Shown here: piece by piece, positions 9,249-17,657 of the stretch | Position numbering within the stretch: position 1 is the stretch's first letter | How the letters are laid out: each line of letters opens with the position of its first letter | From: UBA5536 sp964592595 | Lineage (GTDB): Bacteria > Bacteroidota > Bacteroidia > Bacteroidales > F082 | NCBI GenBank assembly: GCA_964592595.1 | Contig: CAZQFH010000014.1 | Span: 15,039 to 79,038 of the forward strand | Reading direction: 5' to 3' | Length of the DNA stretch: 64,000 nucleotides | Made by a program: the position numbers and the translations under genes | The notes under the pieces: generated by a model | Told to the model about the DNA's origin: nothing | What the model saw: only the letters and a program-made list of their open reading frames with translations | Database searches by the model: none

Positions 9249-11573
9249 ATGAGGTTCAAATTGCTCCACAAAACTATTTTATTCTTTTTTTTCGTACTCG
9301 CCTGCTGTTATCTTTTTATTTCAGGTCAAAAAATCTTTGCAGCACAAAACGAATTTCCATCCGAATCGCTTGCCAGAGATATTCAACTTATATCGCAAGC
9401 ACTTTCAGACACTTCCAAATTGCAAAAAGAAGATTTTGTTAATAAAACGCTCTCTATCTGTAAAACACTTATAAATTGGGAATTATATGATTTAGCTACT
9501 GACTTTCTTGATTTAACAACTGACCGCTATAATATAATTGCAAACAATGAAAACAAGTTAGAATTTAAACAGTTACAAATAATTGCCAGCGAAAACCTGA
9601 CCGCTTTAGATAAGCTCAAAAACTACCTGGTGCTCGCTGAATCACTTGATAACGATTTACACCTACAGTTTGGCTATGCATTAATTATAAACTATTACCG
9701 AGAAAGGAATGAAGAATTAAAAGCATTACTCTATTACAATGCTGCAAAACCCTGGATTGAGAATCAAACTGCTGCTTTACCACTATTACTTGAATCTGGA
9801 GCCTTATCAAATTTACCTGAAACTTCAGCATTAGATTCCTTATGGACAAAAAGCTTAAAACAAAGTGTTAACAATCCGGAAAATATTTGGTTCCTCGAAA
9901 AATATTTAATTGACGAAAAAACAATCGATTTAAGTTTTATTGAACTGTTGATCAATGATTTAAATATATTTTCTAAACCTATTGTTAAAGCATTGGTATG
10001 GCAGAGGCATGCCCAATTAATAATCACCAAAGATTCGATTCGAGCCTTTAATAGTTTTTTAACTGCCTTTGATTACTTTCAACAGGCTGATTTGTTAAAA
10101 CAATTGTATGCCAATGATTTAAATGCTCATTTGATAAATTTGAATTCTCAATCACAATCTGAATCGCCTACTAGTTTAATTGACTGGAGAAGTCTTATTG
10201 CAGCTTTTTTAGTTCTTTTAAGTTTAGCTTTCATTTGGAGATTTATCGAGTGGAAAAGAAAATCCAAAAAGATAATTACAGATACATCTACTGCTATTAC
10301 TGAAACAAAATTAAAGCTCCAAATAGCTAATGATCAGGTTGATGAACGTGTACGATCGCGTGAAGAAGCAATACAGTCTGAGATTAAAGAAAGCGAAAAC
10401 CTGGATAAAATCCTAAAAATCACACTAAAAAATGCTGAAGAGGCAAATTATCAAAAGAACGCATTTATGGCTAATATGAGCCACGAAATCAGAACACCTT
10501 TAAACGGCATATTAGGATTTTCCAGTTTACTTGGTATTGAGCTTGCAAAAATTGATGAACCTGAGCTTTTCGAATACGCAAACAGTATTCAAAAAAGTGG
10601 TGATAAATTACTTCATCTTCTTAATAACATTATAGATATCAGTAGGTTACAAGCTAATGATTTTGCTTTAAAAAAACAAAAAATTTCGCTTAAAGAAGTT
10701 ACGGAAGAAATTCTACTTAAGAATAAGTCCAGAGCCTTAGATAAAGGACTTATTTTTTTAAACGAAACAACAGAAGATATTTGGATAGAAACAGACAAAC
10801 CTGTATTTAAGCGTATTTTAAGTGAAATTGTTGACAACAGTATTAAATACACTATCAAAGGATATATCAAGCTTTTAGCTGAAAAATCTCGTACTGAGGA
10901 AAGTGTAAAAATTATATTAACTGATACCGGACAAGGAATCGATAGCAGTTATTTAGAAGCAATTTTTGAGCCATACAGGCAAGATAAACAAGGTTATTCC
11001 AGGCAATATCAAGGAGCTGGTTTAGGACTTCCTCTTGCAAAAAATATGACTGAACTTCTTGGTGGCCAATTTATTATATCTTCCGAAAAAGCGCGTGGAA
11101 CTACAATTACACTTAACTTGCCTTTTAGTCTTCAACCAGGTAAATATGATATTCTTAATGAAAACAAAAAGAAAAGTATTAAAAGACTAAAGATCTCGCC
11201 AAACCCAAATATCTTGTTAGTTGAGGATGACCAGACTAATAAAATTGTCATAACCAAGTTTCTTGAAAAATACGGGTTTGTTTCGCAAGCAATGAATGGA
11301 GAAGCAGCCATTCAAGCGATTAAGCAATCTATTGAAGGTCATAAGATTTTTGACGTAATTATGATGGATATTAATTTGCCTGCACCTTGGGACGGAATTA
11401 AATTGATGAATTTTATTTGCGAGAAATATCCTGATTATAGAAATGTTCCTTTCGTGGCACAAACTGCTTATGGTATGTCGGGTGATGAGCTGCGATTCCT
11501 TGAAGCCGGATTTGATGCATACATTGCAAAACCCATAACAATGGAACAAATAAAAAACATCTTTGCATATTGA
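9249..11573 (+). CDS. Hybrid sensor histidine kinase/response regulator
   Basis: A 774-residue membrane hybrid kinase. I start it at ATG 9249 because the longer open frame (from 9012) lies wholly inside the methyltransferase gene, whereas 9249 gives an immediate signal/anchor segment. Residues about 30-300 are a helical, TPR-like extracytoplasmic region, followed by a membrane segment (about 315-333) and a coiled coil. HisKA has the H-box MSHEIRTP with His412. HATPase boxes are NSIKYT, DTGQGI and GAGLGLP. A C-terminal receiver has phospho-acceptor Asp707 in MMDINLP. No DNA-binding output domain is present. It may tune the glycan operon it terminates. Confidence 0.9.
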   Translation: MRFKLLHKTILFFFFVLACCYLFISGQKIFAAQNEFPSESLARDIQLISQALSDTSKLQKEDFVNKTLSICKTLINWELYDLATDFLDLTTDRYNIIANNENKLEFKQLQIIASENLTALDKLKNYLVLAESLDNDLHLQFGYALIINYYRERNEELKALLYYNAAKPWIENQTAALPLLLESGALSNLPETSALDSLWTKSLKQSVNNPENIWFLEKYLIDEKTIDLSFIELLINDLNIFSKPIVKALVWQRHAQLIITKDSIRAFNSFLTAFDYFQQADLLKQLYANDLNAHLINLNSQSQSESPTSLIDWRSLIAAFLVLLSLAFIWRFIEWKRKSKKIITDTSTAITETKLKLQIANDQVDERVRSREEAIQSEIKESENLDKILKITLKNAEEANYQKNAFMANMSHEIRTPLNGILGFSSLLGIELAKIDEPELFEYANSIQKSGDKLLHLLNNIIDISRLQANDFALKKQKISLKEVTEEILLKNKSRALDKGLIFLNETTEDIWIETDKPVFKRILSEIVDNSIKYTIKGYIKLLAEKSRTEESVKIILTDTGQGIDSSYLEAIFEPYRQDKQGYSRQYQGAGLGLPLAKNMTELLGGQFIISSEKARGTTITLNLPFSLQPGKYDILNENKKKSIKRLKISPNPNILLVEDDQTNKIVITKFLEKYGFVSQAMNGEAAIQAIKQSIEGHKIFDVIMMDINLPAPWDGIKLMNFICEKYPDYRNVPFVAQTAYGMSGDELRFLEAGFDAYIAKPITMEQIKNIFAY

Positions 11574-11645
11574 TTAGATTATCTGGCAGAGCTCAGAATT
11601 AACACGAAAATGGTATAATCCTAAACAGTTGTGCTCTTTATACAT
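11574..11645. other. Non-coding spacer before the inverted-repeat element
   Basis: A short AT-rich stretch after the hybrid kinase stop with no open frame, hairpin or promoter that I can support. Together with the following element and promoter it makes up a 395-base gap without a long gene. Confidence 0.5.
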
Positions 11646-11823
11646 AGGGTCTGCTGAAAAACTTTTATCTGATTGGTATTACGACAATAAATAGAGTTCT
11701 CATCGGAGGTTTCTGCAAGGTATTTGGAAGTCTGCAATAAAAATCCTTGCACCAGATATTAACCCCGCTGAGCAGGGGTAATATTGATAGGGATTGTCGA
11801 ATTCGAGTTTTTCAGCAGGCCCT
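11646..11823. mobile_element. MITE-like element with 18-bp terminal inverted repeats
   Basis: The ends are inverted copies of one another: AGGGTCTGCTGAAAAACT at 11646-11663 and its complement at 11806-11823, with 17 of 18 positions matching. The 142-base interior has no meaningful open frame and carries a small GC-rich hairpin at 11763-11778 (CCCCGCT/AGC-A-GGGG). GGGYCTGCTGAAAAA ends resemble the terminal repeats of IS5/IS1182-type transposons, so this is best read as a non-autonomous derivative or internal-deletion remnant. No convincing target duplication is visible at the borders. It sits between a hybrid kinase and a response regulator. Confidence 0.7.
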
Positions 11824-11867
11824 GCAAATACGATAAATTTTGCCCCAGGTAAAAAAATAATGTCTAA

Positions 11868-11899
11868 TTTGCAAGGTGCAATGGATTTTTATATCTTTG
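11868..11899 (+). promoter_or_regulatory. Promoter of the single-domain response regulator
   Basis: TTTG at 11868-11871, a 20-base spacer, and TATCTTTG at 11892-11899. This is a full match to the Bacteroidota housekeeping promoter (TTTG, 19-21 bases, TAnnTTTG). It lies 45 bases downstream of the inverted-repeat element, so the regulator can be transcribed independently of the hybrid kinase. Confidence 0.75.
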
Positions 11900-11968
11900 T
11901 ACTAGAACAAATTAATAAACAACAGAGGAATTAGCTTTGATTCCCTAAAAAAAGCGGAGAACAACGTC

Positions 11969-12367
11969 TTGGATACAAACAAAAACAAACAAACGCTTCA
12001 TATTCTTCTTGTTGAGGACAACGAGTTAAACCAAAAGTTTGCTATGGCCGTGCTAAAGCGCCTTGGCTGCACCTATGAATTGGCAGAAAATGGCGCAATT
12101 GGTTTTCAAAAATACCTTGATGGCCAATTCGATCTCATTTTGATGGATATTCAGATGCCTGAAATGAATGGCATTGAAGCAACAATTGCAATCCGTGAAC
12201 ATGAACGCAAAAGTGGCATAACGAATCCCATTCCCATAATTGCAGTAACTGCTTTTGCAATGGAACACGACAGAAGAAATTGTATGGAAGCCGGTATGAA
12301 CGAGTTTTTGACCAAACCCTACAAGCCTCAGGATATGATGGCGAAAATAGAAAAAGTACTCAAATAA
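11969..12367 (+). CDS. Single-domain response regulator (CheY-like receiver)
   Basis: A 132-residue stand-alone receiver. The only sensible start is TTG 11969, with a GGAG 9 bases upstream, because the first in-frame ATG would delete the first strand and acidic pocket (LLVEDNELNQ). Phospho-acceptor Asp60 lies in LMDIQMPEMNG, with the switch Thr/Ala region VTAFAM and the conserved lysine in LTKPYKP. There is no output domain. The sequence type is that of receivers from hybrid kinases, so it may be a diffusible partner of the kinase upstream. It has its own promoter and ends at a bidirectional terminator. Confidence 0.85.
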   Translation: MDTNKNKQTLHILLVEDNELNQKFAMAVLKRLGCTYELAENGAIGFQKYLDGQFDLILMDIQMPEMNGIEATIAIREHERKSGITNPIPIIAVTAFAMEHDRRNCMEAGMNEFLTKPYKPQDMMAKIEKVLK

Positions 12368-12396
12368 AAAAACCGCTTCTTGAAGCGGTTTTTTTT
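12365..12396. terminator. Bidirectional intrinsic terminator
   Basis: AACCGCTTC (12371-12379) pairs with GAAGCGGTT (12382-12390), flanked by an A-run on the left and a T-run on the right. It serves the response regulator on the plus strand and the FKBP gene on the minus strand, which converge here. Confidence 0.88.
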
Positions 12397-12414
12397 GCAA
12401 TCATGAGTAAGAAC

Positions 12415-13749
12415 CTAATCAATAACTTCGAGCAGTTCTACATCAAAAACCAAAGGTGAATAAGCTGGTATATCTTCACCTCTGGCTGTGGCTCCATAAG
12501 CAAGAGTAGAAGGTAAAATAAAAGTAGCTTTTCCACCAGCTTTCATCAAGGCGATTCCTTCGTCCCAGCCCTGGATTACTTGTCCTTTGCCCAACTCAAA
12601 ACTAAAAGGCTCGCCACCATCTAATGAAGATTGTAATTTTTCTCCATCAATGTTATATAGCGTATAGTGTACTTTCACGGTTTTGCCAGCGGCTGCCTGC
12701 CCCCCTATTCCAGCCTCTTTTTCTATATAATACAATCCACTTTCGCGAGGTTTAGCTGAAATATTGTTGTTACTGATGTAGGCTGAAATCTTTTTTACCT
12801 CATTTAAGCGAGCTGTTTCTGCTTTAGCCTCTTCGGCTTTTCGTAAAGCTTCACGTTCTTTTTCAACTTGCTCTTTAGTTTTAATATCCAATAGCTCAGT
12901 TTCATAAACAAGCGTTGTATAGGGTAAAACCATTTGACCTCTTCCCAAACTATCAAAAGCTAATGAAGATGGCACAATAAGTCTGTTTTTCCCTCCTTTT
13001 CGTAAATATCCCACTCCCTCATCAAAGCCTTTTGTGTCGAAGGGTTCTCCAAAAGTAACTTCCATCGGATCGCGACCAACAGAAGTAAATAACTGATTGC
13101 CATCAATATCACTGATTGTAAAATGCACCATCAACACATCACCAGCCAGAGGTTTTCTGCCTTTACCTGTTTTCAAATCAAGCACATACAATCCTGATTC
13201 TTTTGTTTCATAATCACCTTTTAAATCTTCTAAAAAAGCCAATAGTTTAATTTGTTCCTCTTCTTTACGCTGTTTCAGAAATTCTTGTTTTTCAGCAATA
13301 AGTTCAGCTTCTGTTTGAATTTCTAAAAGTCTGATATCAAAATACATAGAACTTCCGGGTGTTACAAATTCGGGTAAGCTTTGAATTCCGGCAGTTACCA
13401 GATAAAACGAATCCGCCGGAAATACAATTGTCGCAGAATCTCCTACGTGCATTTCAGCAAGAGCTGTGTATAAATCTCCTTTAAATGTAGGTTCGATAAT
13501 GGGAAACTTTAAAGGGTCGTTAAACAGTTTTGTGTCAAAAAGTACTGTATCGTCGAGATAATATTTCATCTCAACCGAAACAACATCATTTATTAAAGCA
13601 GTAGTTACTTCATCACTCTTTTCGTGATACTTGATATAAACGCCACTTTCTTTTTGCTCATAACCTGGATAAGGCGACTGATTACATGCGCTCAACAATC
13701 CGATCAGAGCTGCAAACATTACAATTACTTTAACATTAATTTTCAACAT
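12415..13749 (-). CDS. FKBP-type peptidyl-prolyl isomerase lipoprotein with three FKBP modules
   Basis: A 444-residue lipoprotein with lipobox LLSAC (Cys22). Three FKBP-like modules are visible. A degenerate one lies at about 35-150. The second (about 180-290) has VHFTISDIDGNQLF and a truncated active-site region (SSLAFDSLGRG). The third (about 335-444) is close to canonical: VKVHYTLYNIDGE, VIQGWDEGIALMKAGG, LPSTLAYG, FDVELLEV. The linkers are charged and probably helical. Only the last module retains most active-site residues. It presumably folds or chaperones envelope proteins in the periplasm. It is the last of three FKBP genes in tandem, 53 bases from the preceding one. Confidence 0.88.
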   Translation of the reverse strand: MLKINVKVIVMFAALIGLLSACNQSPYPGYEQKESGVYIKYHEKSDEVTTALINDVVSVEMKYYLDDTVLFDTKLFNDPLKFPIIEPTFKGDLYTALAEMHVGDSATIVFPADSFYLVTAGIQSLPEFVTPGSSMYFDIRLLEIQTEAELIAEKQEFLKQRKEEEQIKLLAFLEDLKGDYETKESGLYVLDLKTGKGRKPLAGDVLMVHFTISDIDGNQLFTSVGRDPMEVTFGEPFDTKGFDEGVGYLRKGGKNRLIVPSSLAFDSLGRGQMVLPYTTLVYETELLDIKTKEQVEKEREALRKAEEAKAETARLNEVKKISAYISNNNISAKPRESGLYYIEKEAGIGGQAAAGKTVKVHYTLYNIDGEKLQSSLDGGEPFSFELGKGQVIQGWDEGIALMKAGGKATFILPSTLAYGATARGEDIPAYSPLVFDVELLEVID

Positions 13750-13802
13750 AAATATTTGATTTAGAATATAATAGCAATAACATTATAGTAAAATAGCATC
13801 CA

Positions 13803-14675
13803 TTAATTAAGTATTTCTACCAGCTCCACTTCAAATACCAATGGACTGTAAGCTGGAATTTTTCCTGTTTCCCTTTCACCATATGCCAAATGATAGGGTA
13901 TAATCAACATTGCCTTTCCACCTTCTCTCATCATAGCGATGCCTTCGTCCCAACCTTTAATCACTCGTCCGGCTCCAAGTTCAAACTCAAAAGGACTGCC
14001 CCTGCTGTAGGAATCATCAAAAGGTAATCCGTTTGTAAGTCGGCCGGCATAATGGACTTTAACTTTTTGACCTTTTTGGGGTTGAATTCCTTTTCCTTTT
14101 TCAAGTTCTACATAGTAAAGTCCTGAACCTGTGGGAAGTACTTTGATATTTTCCTGATCAAGGAAAGCCTGTAGCAGCGATTCTGATGCTGCTATATTAT
14201 CTGCTTTTTTCTGATGTTGCTCAGCTTCATAGGCTTCCGGCGACAAAAAATCAATCAACCTAATATCAAAACGCATCATATCTCCTGCCTTTACGAAAAC
14301 AGGAAGCTCTCTCACCCTGAAAACCTCTAAAAAAATCTGATCAGCCGGACATAAAAAGCTTGCCGAGTCTCCTAAACGCATTTGCGCAATGCCTTCATAA
14401 AAATCCCCGGAAAAAATTGGTTTCATTAATGGGAAACGCATCTCTTGTTTCAGCTTATGACTATCAAAAATCACTGAATCATTTATTGCATATTTCATCT
14501 CAACATGCACAATATCATCAATTTTGGGTTGGTCTGCATTTAAATTCTCCTCGTAAAAACGATACTTAAGCCCTCTCTCTGATGTTTTATATTCATCTCC
14601 GCCACTATTATTGCAAGAAACAATGAAGAGAATCGTGATAAAAGTCAGCAATGGAAATAGGCGTAATCTTTTCAT
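13803..14675 (-). CDS. FKBP-type peptidyl-prolyl isomerase lipoprotein with two modules
   Basis: A 290-residue lipoprotein with lipobox IVSC near residue 21. A divergent FKBP-like module spans about 30-145 and aligns with the first module of the 444-residue neighbour (shared VEMKYxxxDxxxFD pattern). The second module (about 175-290) is canonical, with VKVHYAGRLTNG, the FDDSYSRG loop, VIKGWDEGIAMMREGG, IPYHLAYGERETG and FEVELVEIL. It lies 10 bases after the 179-residue FKBP gene. The shared degenerate module suggests that this gene and its downstream neighbour arose by duplication. Confidence 0.9.
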   Translation of the reverse strand: MKRLRLFPLLTFITILFIVSCNNSGGDEYKTSERGLKYRFYEENLNADQPKIDDIVHVEMKYAINDSVIFDSHKLKQEMRFPLMKPIFSGDFYEGIAQMRLGDSASFLCPADQIFLEVFRVRELPVFVKAGDMMRFDIRLIDFLSPEAYEAEQHQKKADNIAASESLLQAFLDQENIKVLPTGSGLYYVELEKGKGIQPQKGQKVKVHYAGRLTNGLPFDDSYSRGSPFEFELGAGRVIKGWDEGIAMMREGGKAMLIIPYHLAYGERETGKIPAYSPLVFEVELVEILN

Positions 14676-14685
14676 TTTATTGGTT

Positions 14686-15225
14686 TTAATCTAATAATTC
14701 AATCTCATACACCAAGCTTGTTCTCGGCGGGATTTTGTCCTCATCTCCCAATAGCCCAAAAGCAAGGTGCGAAGGTAATATAATTGTAGCCAAGTCGCCT
14801 CGCCTGAGCAATAAAACAGCCTCTTCTAAACCTGTCTCAACACCACCACGACCTACCACAAACTTCTTAATACCCTTATCTTCAGAATTATAAACAATAT
14901 CCCCAGTTAAAAATTTAACGGTAAATTTAAGCCTTACCTCTTCACCTTTTCTAACAGGATTTCCATTCCCCTGCCTACGAATTACATACCTTAAGCCTGA
15001 TCCGGTTTTTGTTACATCAAGATTATGTCGGCTGACATAAGCATCAATTTGTTCATTTTCTGTGCGAACAAGGTAACGATTTGCCTTTTCAAGTGATTTT
15101 TGAATCTCATTGGATGAAACAGTTTCCTCTCTGGATTTTCGAGGTTGATGACCACATGAGCTAACAAAAATGGCCAGAAGAAATAAAAACTGTAGTGTAA
15201 GTAAGCACTTGCTAAACATAATCAA
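14686..15225 (-). CDS. FKBP-type peptidyl-prolyl isomerase lipoprotein, GldI-like
   Basis: A 179-residue lipoprotein with lipobox FVSSC (about residue 24) and one FKBP module (about 65-179). The module keeps LRYVIRRQGNG, VRLKFTVKFLTG, VETGLEEAVLLLRRGD, LPSHLAFG and YEIELLD. Length, lipoprotein nature and position directly after a DHH phosphoesterase match GldI of Flavobacteriia as I recall that neighbourhood, but no gliding genes are seen here, so I leave the symbol blank. Some ligand-pocket aromatics are replaced, so isomerase activity is uncertain. Its start abuts the upstream nrnA stop without a gap. Confidence 0.8.
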   Translation of the reverse strand: MIMFSKCLLTLQFLFLLAIFVSSCGHQPRKSREETVSSNEIQKSLEKANRYLVRTENEQIDAYVSRHNLDVTKTGSGLRYVIRRQGNGNPVRKGEEVRLKFTVKFLTGDIVYNSEDKGIKKFVVGRGGVETGLEEAVLLLRRGDLATIILPSHLAFGLLGDEDKIPPRTSLVYEIELLD

Positions 15226-16245
15226 CTAACTGTTCAATTGATTTTTATAATAGGGTAAAACTTTTATTAACTGTTCAACAGCATCACTTAAAGAGGTTTT
15301 CATACTCCCACCAGCAGCATTTGCATGACCTCCTCCACTAAAGTGATTTTTAGCAAGTTCATGTACTGAAAAGCTCCCTTTCGATCGGAACGAAAACCTA
15401 ATCTGATCTTTCTTTTCAGTTATAAGCACTGACATTTTTGCATTATTCATTGATAATGGGTAGTTTACAACACCCTCAGTGTCACCAATCTGAAAATTAA
15501 ACCGATTCAAATCATCTTTATTTAAGGTAATAATAGCGGTTGAAAACTCATCAATAACCTGCATTCTATTGCTTATCGCGAACCCCAGAAGCCTCAAACG
15601 ATCTTCAGAAAAAGTATCATAAACCTGTTGATGCACATACACAGCATCTAACCCATTTTGAATGAGTTTAGCCACAGCTTCAAAAATTTGAGGCCTGTTG
15701 ATTGAATGACTAAAAGAACCTGTATCGGTCATTATTCCAGTGAAAAGTGCTTGCGCAATTTCCTGATTAGCAAAATAATCCTCACCAAATTGCATGATGA
15801 GTTCAAAAACTAATTCAGCCGTGCTGGATACTGATGTATCAGACAACATCCATTCGAAATTTTCTACCTCAGGCTCTCGATGATGATCGATTAGTACGAA
15901 CGAACAATTAAGCTTTCTCAAATCATCCTGTAAAATACCAGAGCGTGATATACCATTAAAATCCAGGCAAAAGACATATTCGGACTGTTGCAATACCTGT
16001 CTGACCACAGCGGCATTTTGATCGAAAATCAAAATATTTTCCGATCCCTTTAACCAGGAAAGAAATCCAGGAAATTTATTGGGTGATACAATCGTAACTT
16101 CCTGCTTATTAGCCTTTAAAAATGCAGCCAAAGCAAGGGCAGATCCAACTGCATCGCCATCCGGATTGGTATGTATGGTTAAAACAAGTTTGTGAGGAGT
16201 TGCAATCAATTGATGAATGGCTTCAAAAAAACGGGGTCGTTCCAT
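15226..16245 (-). CDS. nrnA: DHH/DHHA1 phosphoesterase, NrnA-type nanoRNase/pAp phosphatase
   Basis: About 339 residues. The DHH domain shows the metal-binding motifs HTNPDGDAVGSALAL, DFNGISR and VLIDHHREP, then D in MTDTGSF. The C-terminal DHHA1 domain ends with the substrate-binding GGGHANAAGG. It degrades 2-5 nt RNAs to mononucleotides and/or dephosphorylates 3'-phosphoadenosine 5'-phosphate. I start it at ATG 16245 because the longer TTG start (16257) lies at the expected transcription start of a promoter at 16266-16273. First gene of the operon nrnA-FKBP-FKBP-FKBP. Confidence 0.9.
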   Translation of the reverse strand: MERPRFFEAIHQLIATPHKLVLTIHTNPDGDAVGSALALAAFLKANKQEVTIVSPNKFPGFLSWLKGSENILIFDQNAAVVRQVLQQSEYVFCLDFNGISRSGILQDDLRKLNCSFVLIDHHREPEVENFEWMLSDTSVSSTAELVFELIMQFGEDYFANQEIAQALFTGIMTDTGSFSHSINRPQIFEAVAKLIQNGLDAVYVHQQVYDTFSEDRLRLLGFAISNRMQVIDEFSTAIITLNKDDLNRFNFQIGDTEGVVNYPLSMNNAKMSVLITEKKDQIRFSFRSKGSFSVHELAKNHFSGGGHANAAGGSMKTSLSDAVEQLIKVLPYYKNQLNS

Positions 16246-16265
16246 AAAAATTTGCAATTTGAGTA

Positions 16266-16273
16266 CAAATCTA
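16266..16273 (-). promoter_or_regulatory. -7 box for the nrnA-FKBP operon
   Basis: Read on the minus strand this is TAGATTTG, a TAnnTTTG box, with a TTTG 16 bases upstream (a spacer shorter than usual). It places the transcription start just upstream of ATG 16245 and divergent from the ndk promoter. Confidence 0.55.
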
Positions 16274-16352
16274 CATATTTAGCACGGATCAAACAGGAAA
16301 ATATCAGGCACATTACTTTCGTTTCAGGTTGTTTTAGCTACCATTATGCAGT

Positions 16353-16385
16353 TTTGTCGATATTTTAGGAAAAAGACTATTTTTG
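16353..16385 (+). promoter_or_regulatory. ndk promoter
   Basis: TTTG at 16353-16356, a 21-base spacer and TATTTTTG at 16378-16385. The fit to the Bacteroidota promoter consensus is complete and shows that ndk must begin downstream, at ATG 16409. Confidence 0.75.
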
Positions 16386-16408
16386 CCCCACACAATAAAA
16401 ACAAATTC

Positions 16409-16828
16409 ATGAACGGAAATCTCACATTTACAATGGTAAAACCAGCAGCTGTGGCAGATGGTCATGCAGCTGCAATTTTAGCAAAAATCACTGATGGCGG
16501 CTTTAAAATTAAAGCACTTAAAATGAATCGTTTAAGTAAGGAACAAGCAGAACAGTTTTATGCCGTCCATAGCGAAAGACCTTTTTTTAATAGTCTTGTT
16601 GCATCAATGACCGCTGGTCCTATTGTGGCAGCTCTGCTGGAAAAAGATAATGCAGTAGAAGCATTTAGAAACTATATTGGAGCAACAAATCCTGCAGATG
16701 CTGCAGCAGGCACTATTCGCAAACTGTATGGTAAATCTATTGAAGCTAATGCTGTACATGGTTCTGATAGCGATGAAAACGCGCGCATAGAATCAGCATA
16801 CTTTTTCAGTGAATTCGAACGGTTTTAG
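16409..16828 (+). CDS. ndk: Nucleoside-diphosphate kinase
   Basis: 139 residues, the usual length for the family. It transfers the gamma-phosphate from ATP to NDPs through a phosphohistidine; the active-site motif is NAVHGSDSDENA near the C-terminus, with KPAAV at the N-terminus and the Kpn loop region before GTIRKLYG. A longer in-frame start at 16346 is rejected because the promoter lies inside that extension. The stop codon overlaps the stop of the convergent XRE gene by 4 bases. It fits nucleotide metabolism together with the pur and pyr genes elsewhere in the window. Confidence 0.95.
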   Translation: MNGNLTFTMVKPAAVADGHAAAILAKITDGGFKIKALKMNRLSKEQAEQFYAVHSERPFFNSLVASMTAGPIVAALLEKDNAVEAFRNYIGATNPADAAAGTIRKLYGKSIEANAVHGSDSDENARIESAYFFSEFERF

Positions 16829-17289
16829 TCTGACTTGACCGGAAGAAGTTGTTCAAAAGTGTTATCTGAGTAAACTAAAATAATCTTAACAATTTCTTTC
16901 TGTGAACTATTGTTTACAACTTCCTCAGCCACTGGGGAAGTTTTTTTATTTGTATGTATTTGATTTATTGTAACTTCCCTCTCAATTTCTAAAGATTTAT
17001 CAGCCAATTGCTCAATTTTAGATTGTGATGAATCTTTATCAAATAGCGTTTGCTCATTACGATCTGCTGATTTTAAAGAAACGGTAATCGGTCCTCTACC
17101 CTGTATAATCCAATCCAGGTTAAATTCCGGGAAAGTTTCTTTAAGCTTAAGAATAAAATCCAGACTTGGTTTATTGCGTCCCGAAAGAAGATGAGAAATA
17201 CCTGACCGCTGCACTTCCAATTGATCAGCAAACTGAGCTGCTGTAAGATTCTTCGAACGCATAATGTGTGCAATCCTATCCTTTATCAT
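16825..17289 (-). CDS. XRE-family helix-turn-helix regulator
   Basis: 154 residues. The N-terminal 65 residues are a Cro/CI-type HTH: RIAHIMRSKNLTAAQFADQL, then VQRSGISHLLSGRNKPSLDF as turn plus recognition helix. The middle (70-125) is polar and probably disordered. The C-terminus has a short conserved-looking strand pair (VKIILVYSDNTFEQLLP). No protease or ligand domain is present. Its own promoter overlaps one of six palindromes in the upstream gap, so autorepression is likely. The stop overlaps the convergent ndk stop. Confidence 0.88.
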   Translation of the reverse strand: MIKDRIAHIMRSKNLTAAQFADQLEVQRSGISHLLSGRNKPSLDFILKLKETFPEFNLDWIIQGRGPITVSLKSADRNEQTLFDKDSSQSKIEQLADKSLEIEREVTINQIHTNKKTSPVAEEVVNNSSQKEIVKIILVYSDNTFEQLLPVKSD

Positions 17290-17332
17290 CTTATCTCACT
17301 AATAAATCATTAAACCATCTTCATGAATTATA

Positions 17333-17413
17333 TTACAAATGTACAATAATAATTCACAAGAATAACTATCATTAAGTTACATATGTAATATGTTCGTCTG
17401 TTACTTTTGTAAC
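17333..17413. repeat. Three operator-like palindromes near the XRE promoter
   Basis: TTACAAATGTAC (17333-17344), TTACATATGTAA (17377-17388, perfect) and GTTACTTTTGTAAC (17400-17413, stem GTTAC/GTAAC). Centres are 44 and 24 bases apart. The first overlaps the -7 box of the XRE gene; the others lie upstream of its expected -33 region. A Cro-like dimer binding site is the simplest reading. Confidence 0.65.
17336..17343 (-). promoter_or_regulatory. -7 box of the XRE regulator
   Basis: Minus-strand TACATTTG, matching TAnnTTTG, about 47 bases upstream of ATG 17289. It lies inside the palindrome at 17333-17344. No good -33 element is visible at the right spacing. Confidence 0.5.
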
Positions 17414-17657
17414 TTAAAAGGATTTGATAAAACAATTGAATTACTACTTTAGGTACACTTCTTAATACATTTATAAATAGTATTTTAACAAATAAAATTT
17501 ATACTGTTAAGTTTTCTGATAAGGATTAGTAAATATTAAATAATAAGTTCATATAAATTGTTTTATAATACTGATATTGAATGTATTGGAATATTTTTAA
17601 TATTTTTCATCAATTCTATAGTTCTGTAATTATTGAAAGTCATCCTATCAACTGGAA

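Noticed and set aside
16346..16408. Longer start for ndk
   Set aside because: It contains the ndk promoter, and the family starts at the later ATG.
17420..17650. Possible small RNA or phage remnant in the AT-rich gap
   Set aside because: No hairpin with T-run, no open frame and no promoter at the right place could be supported.
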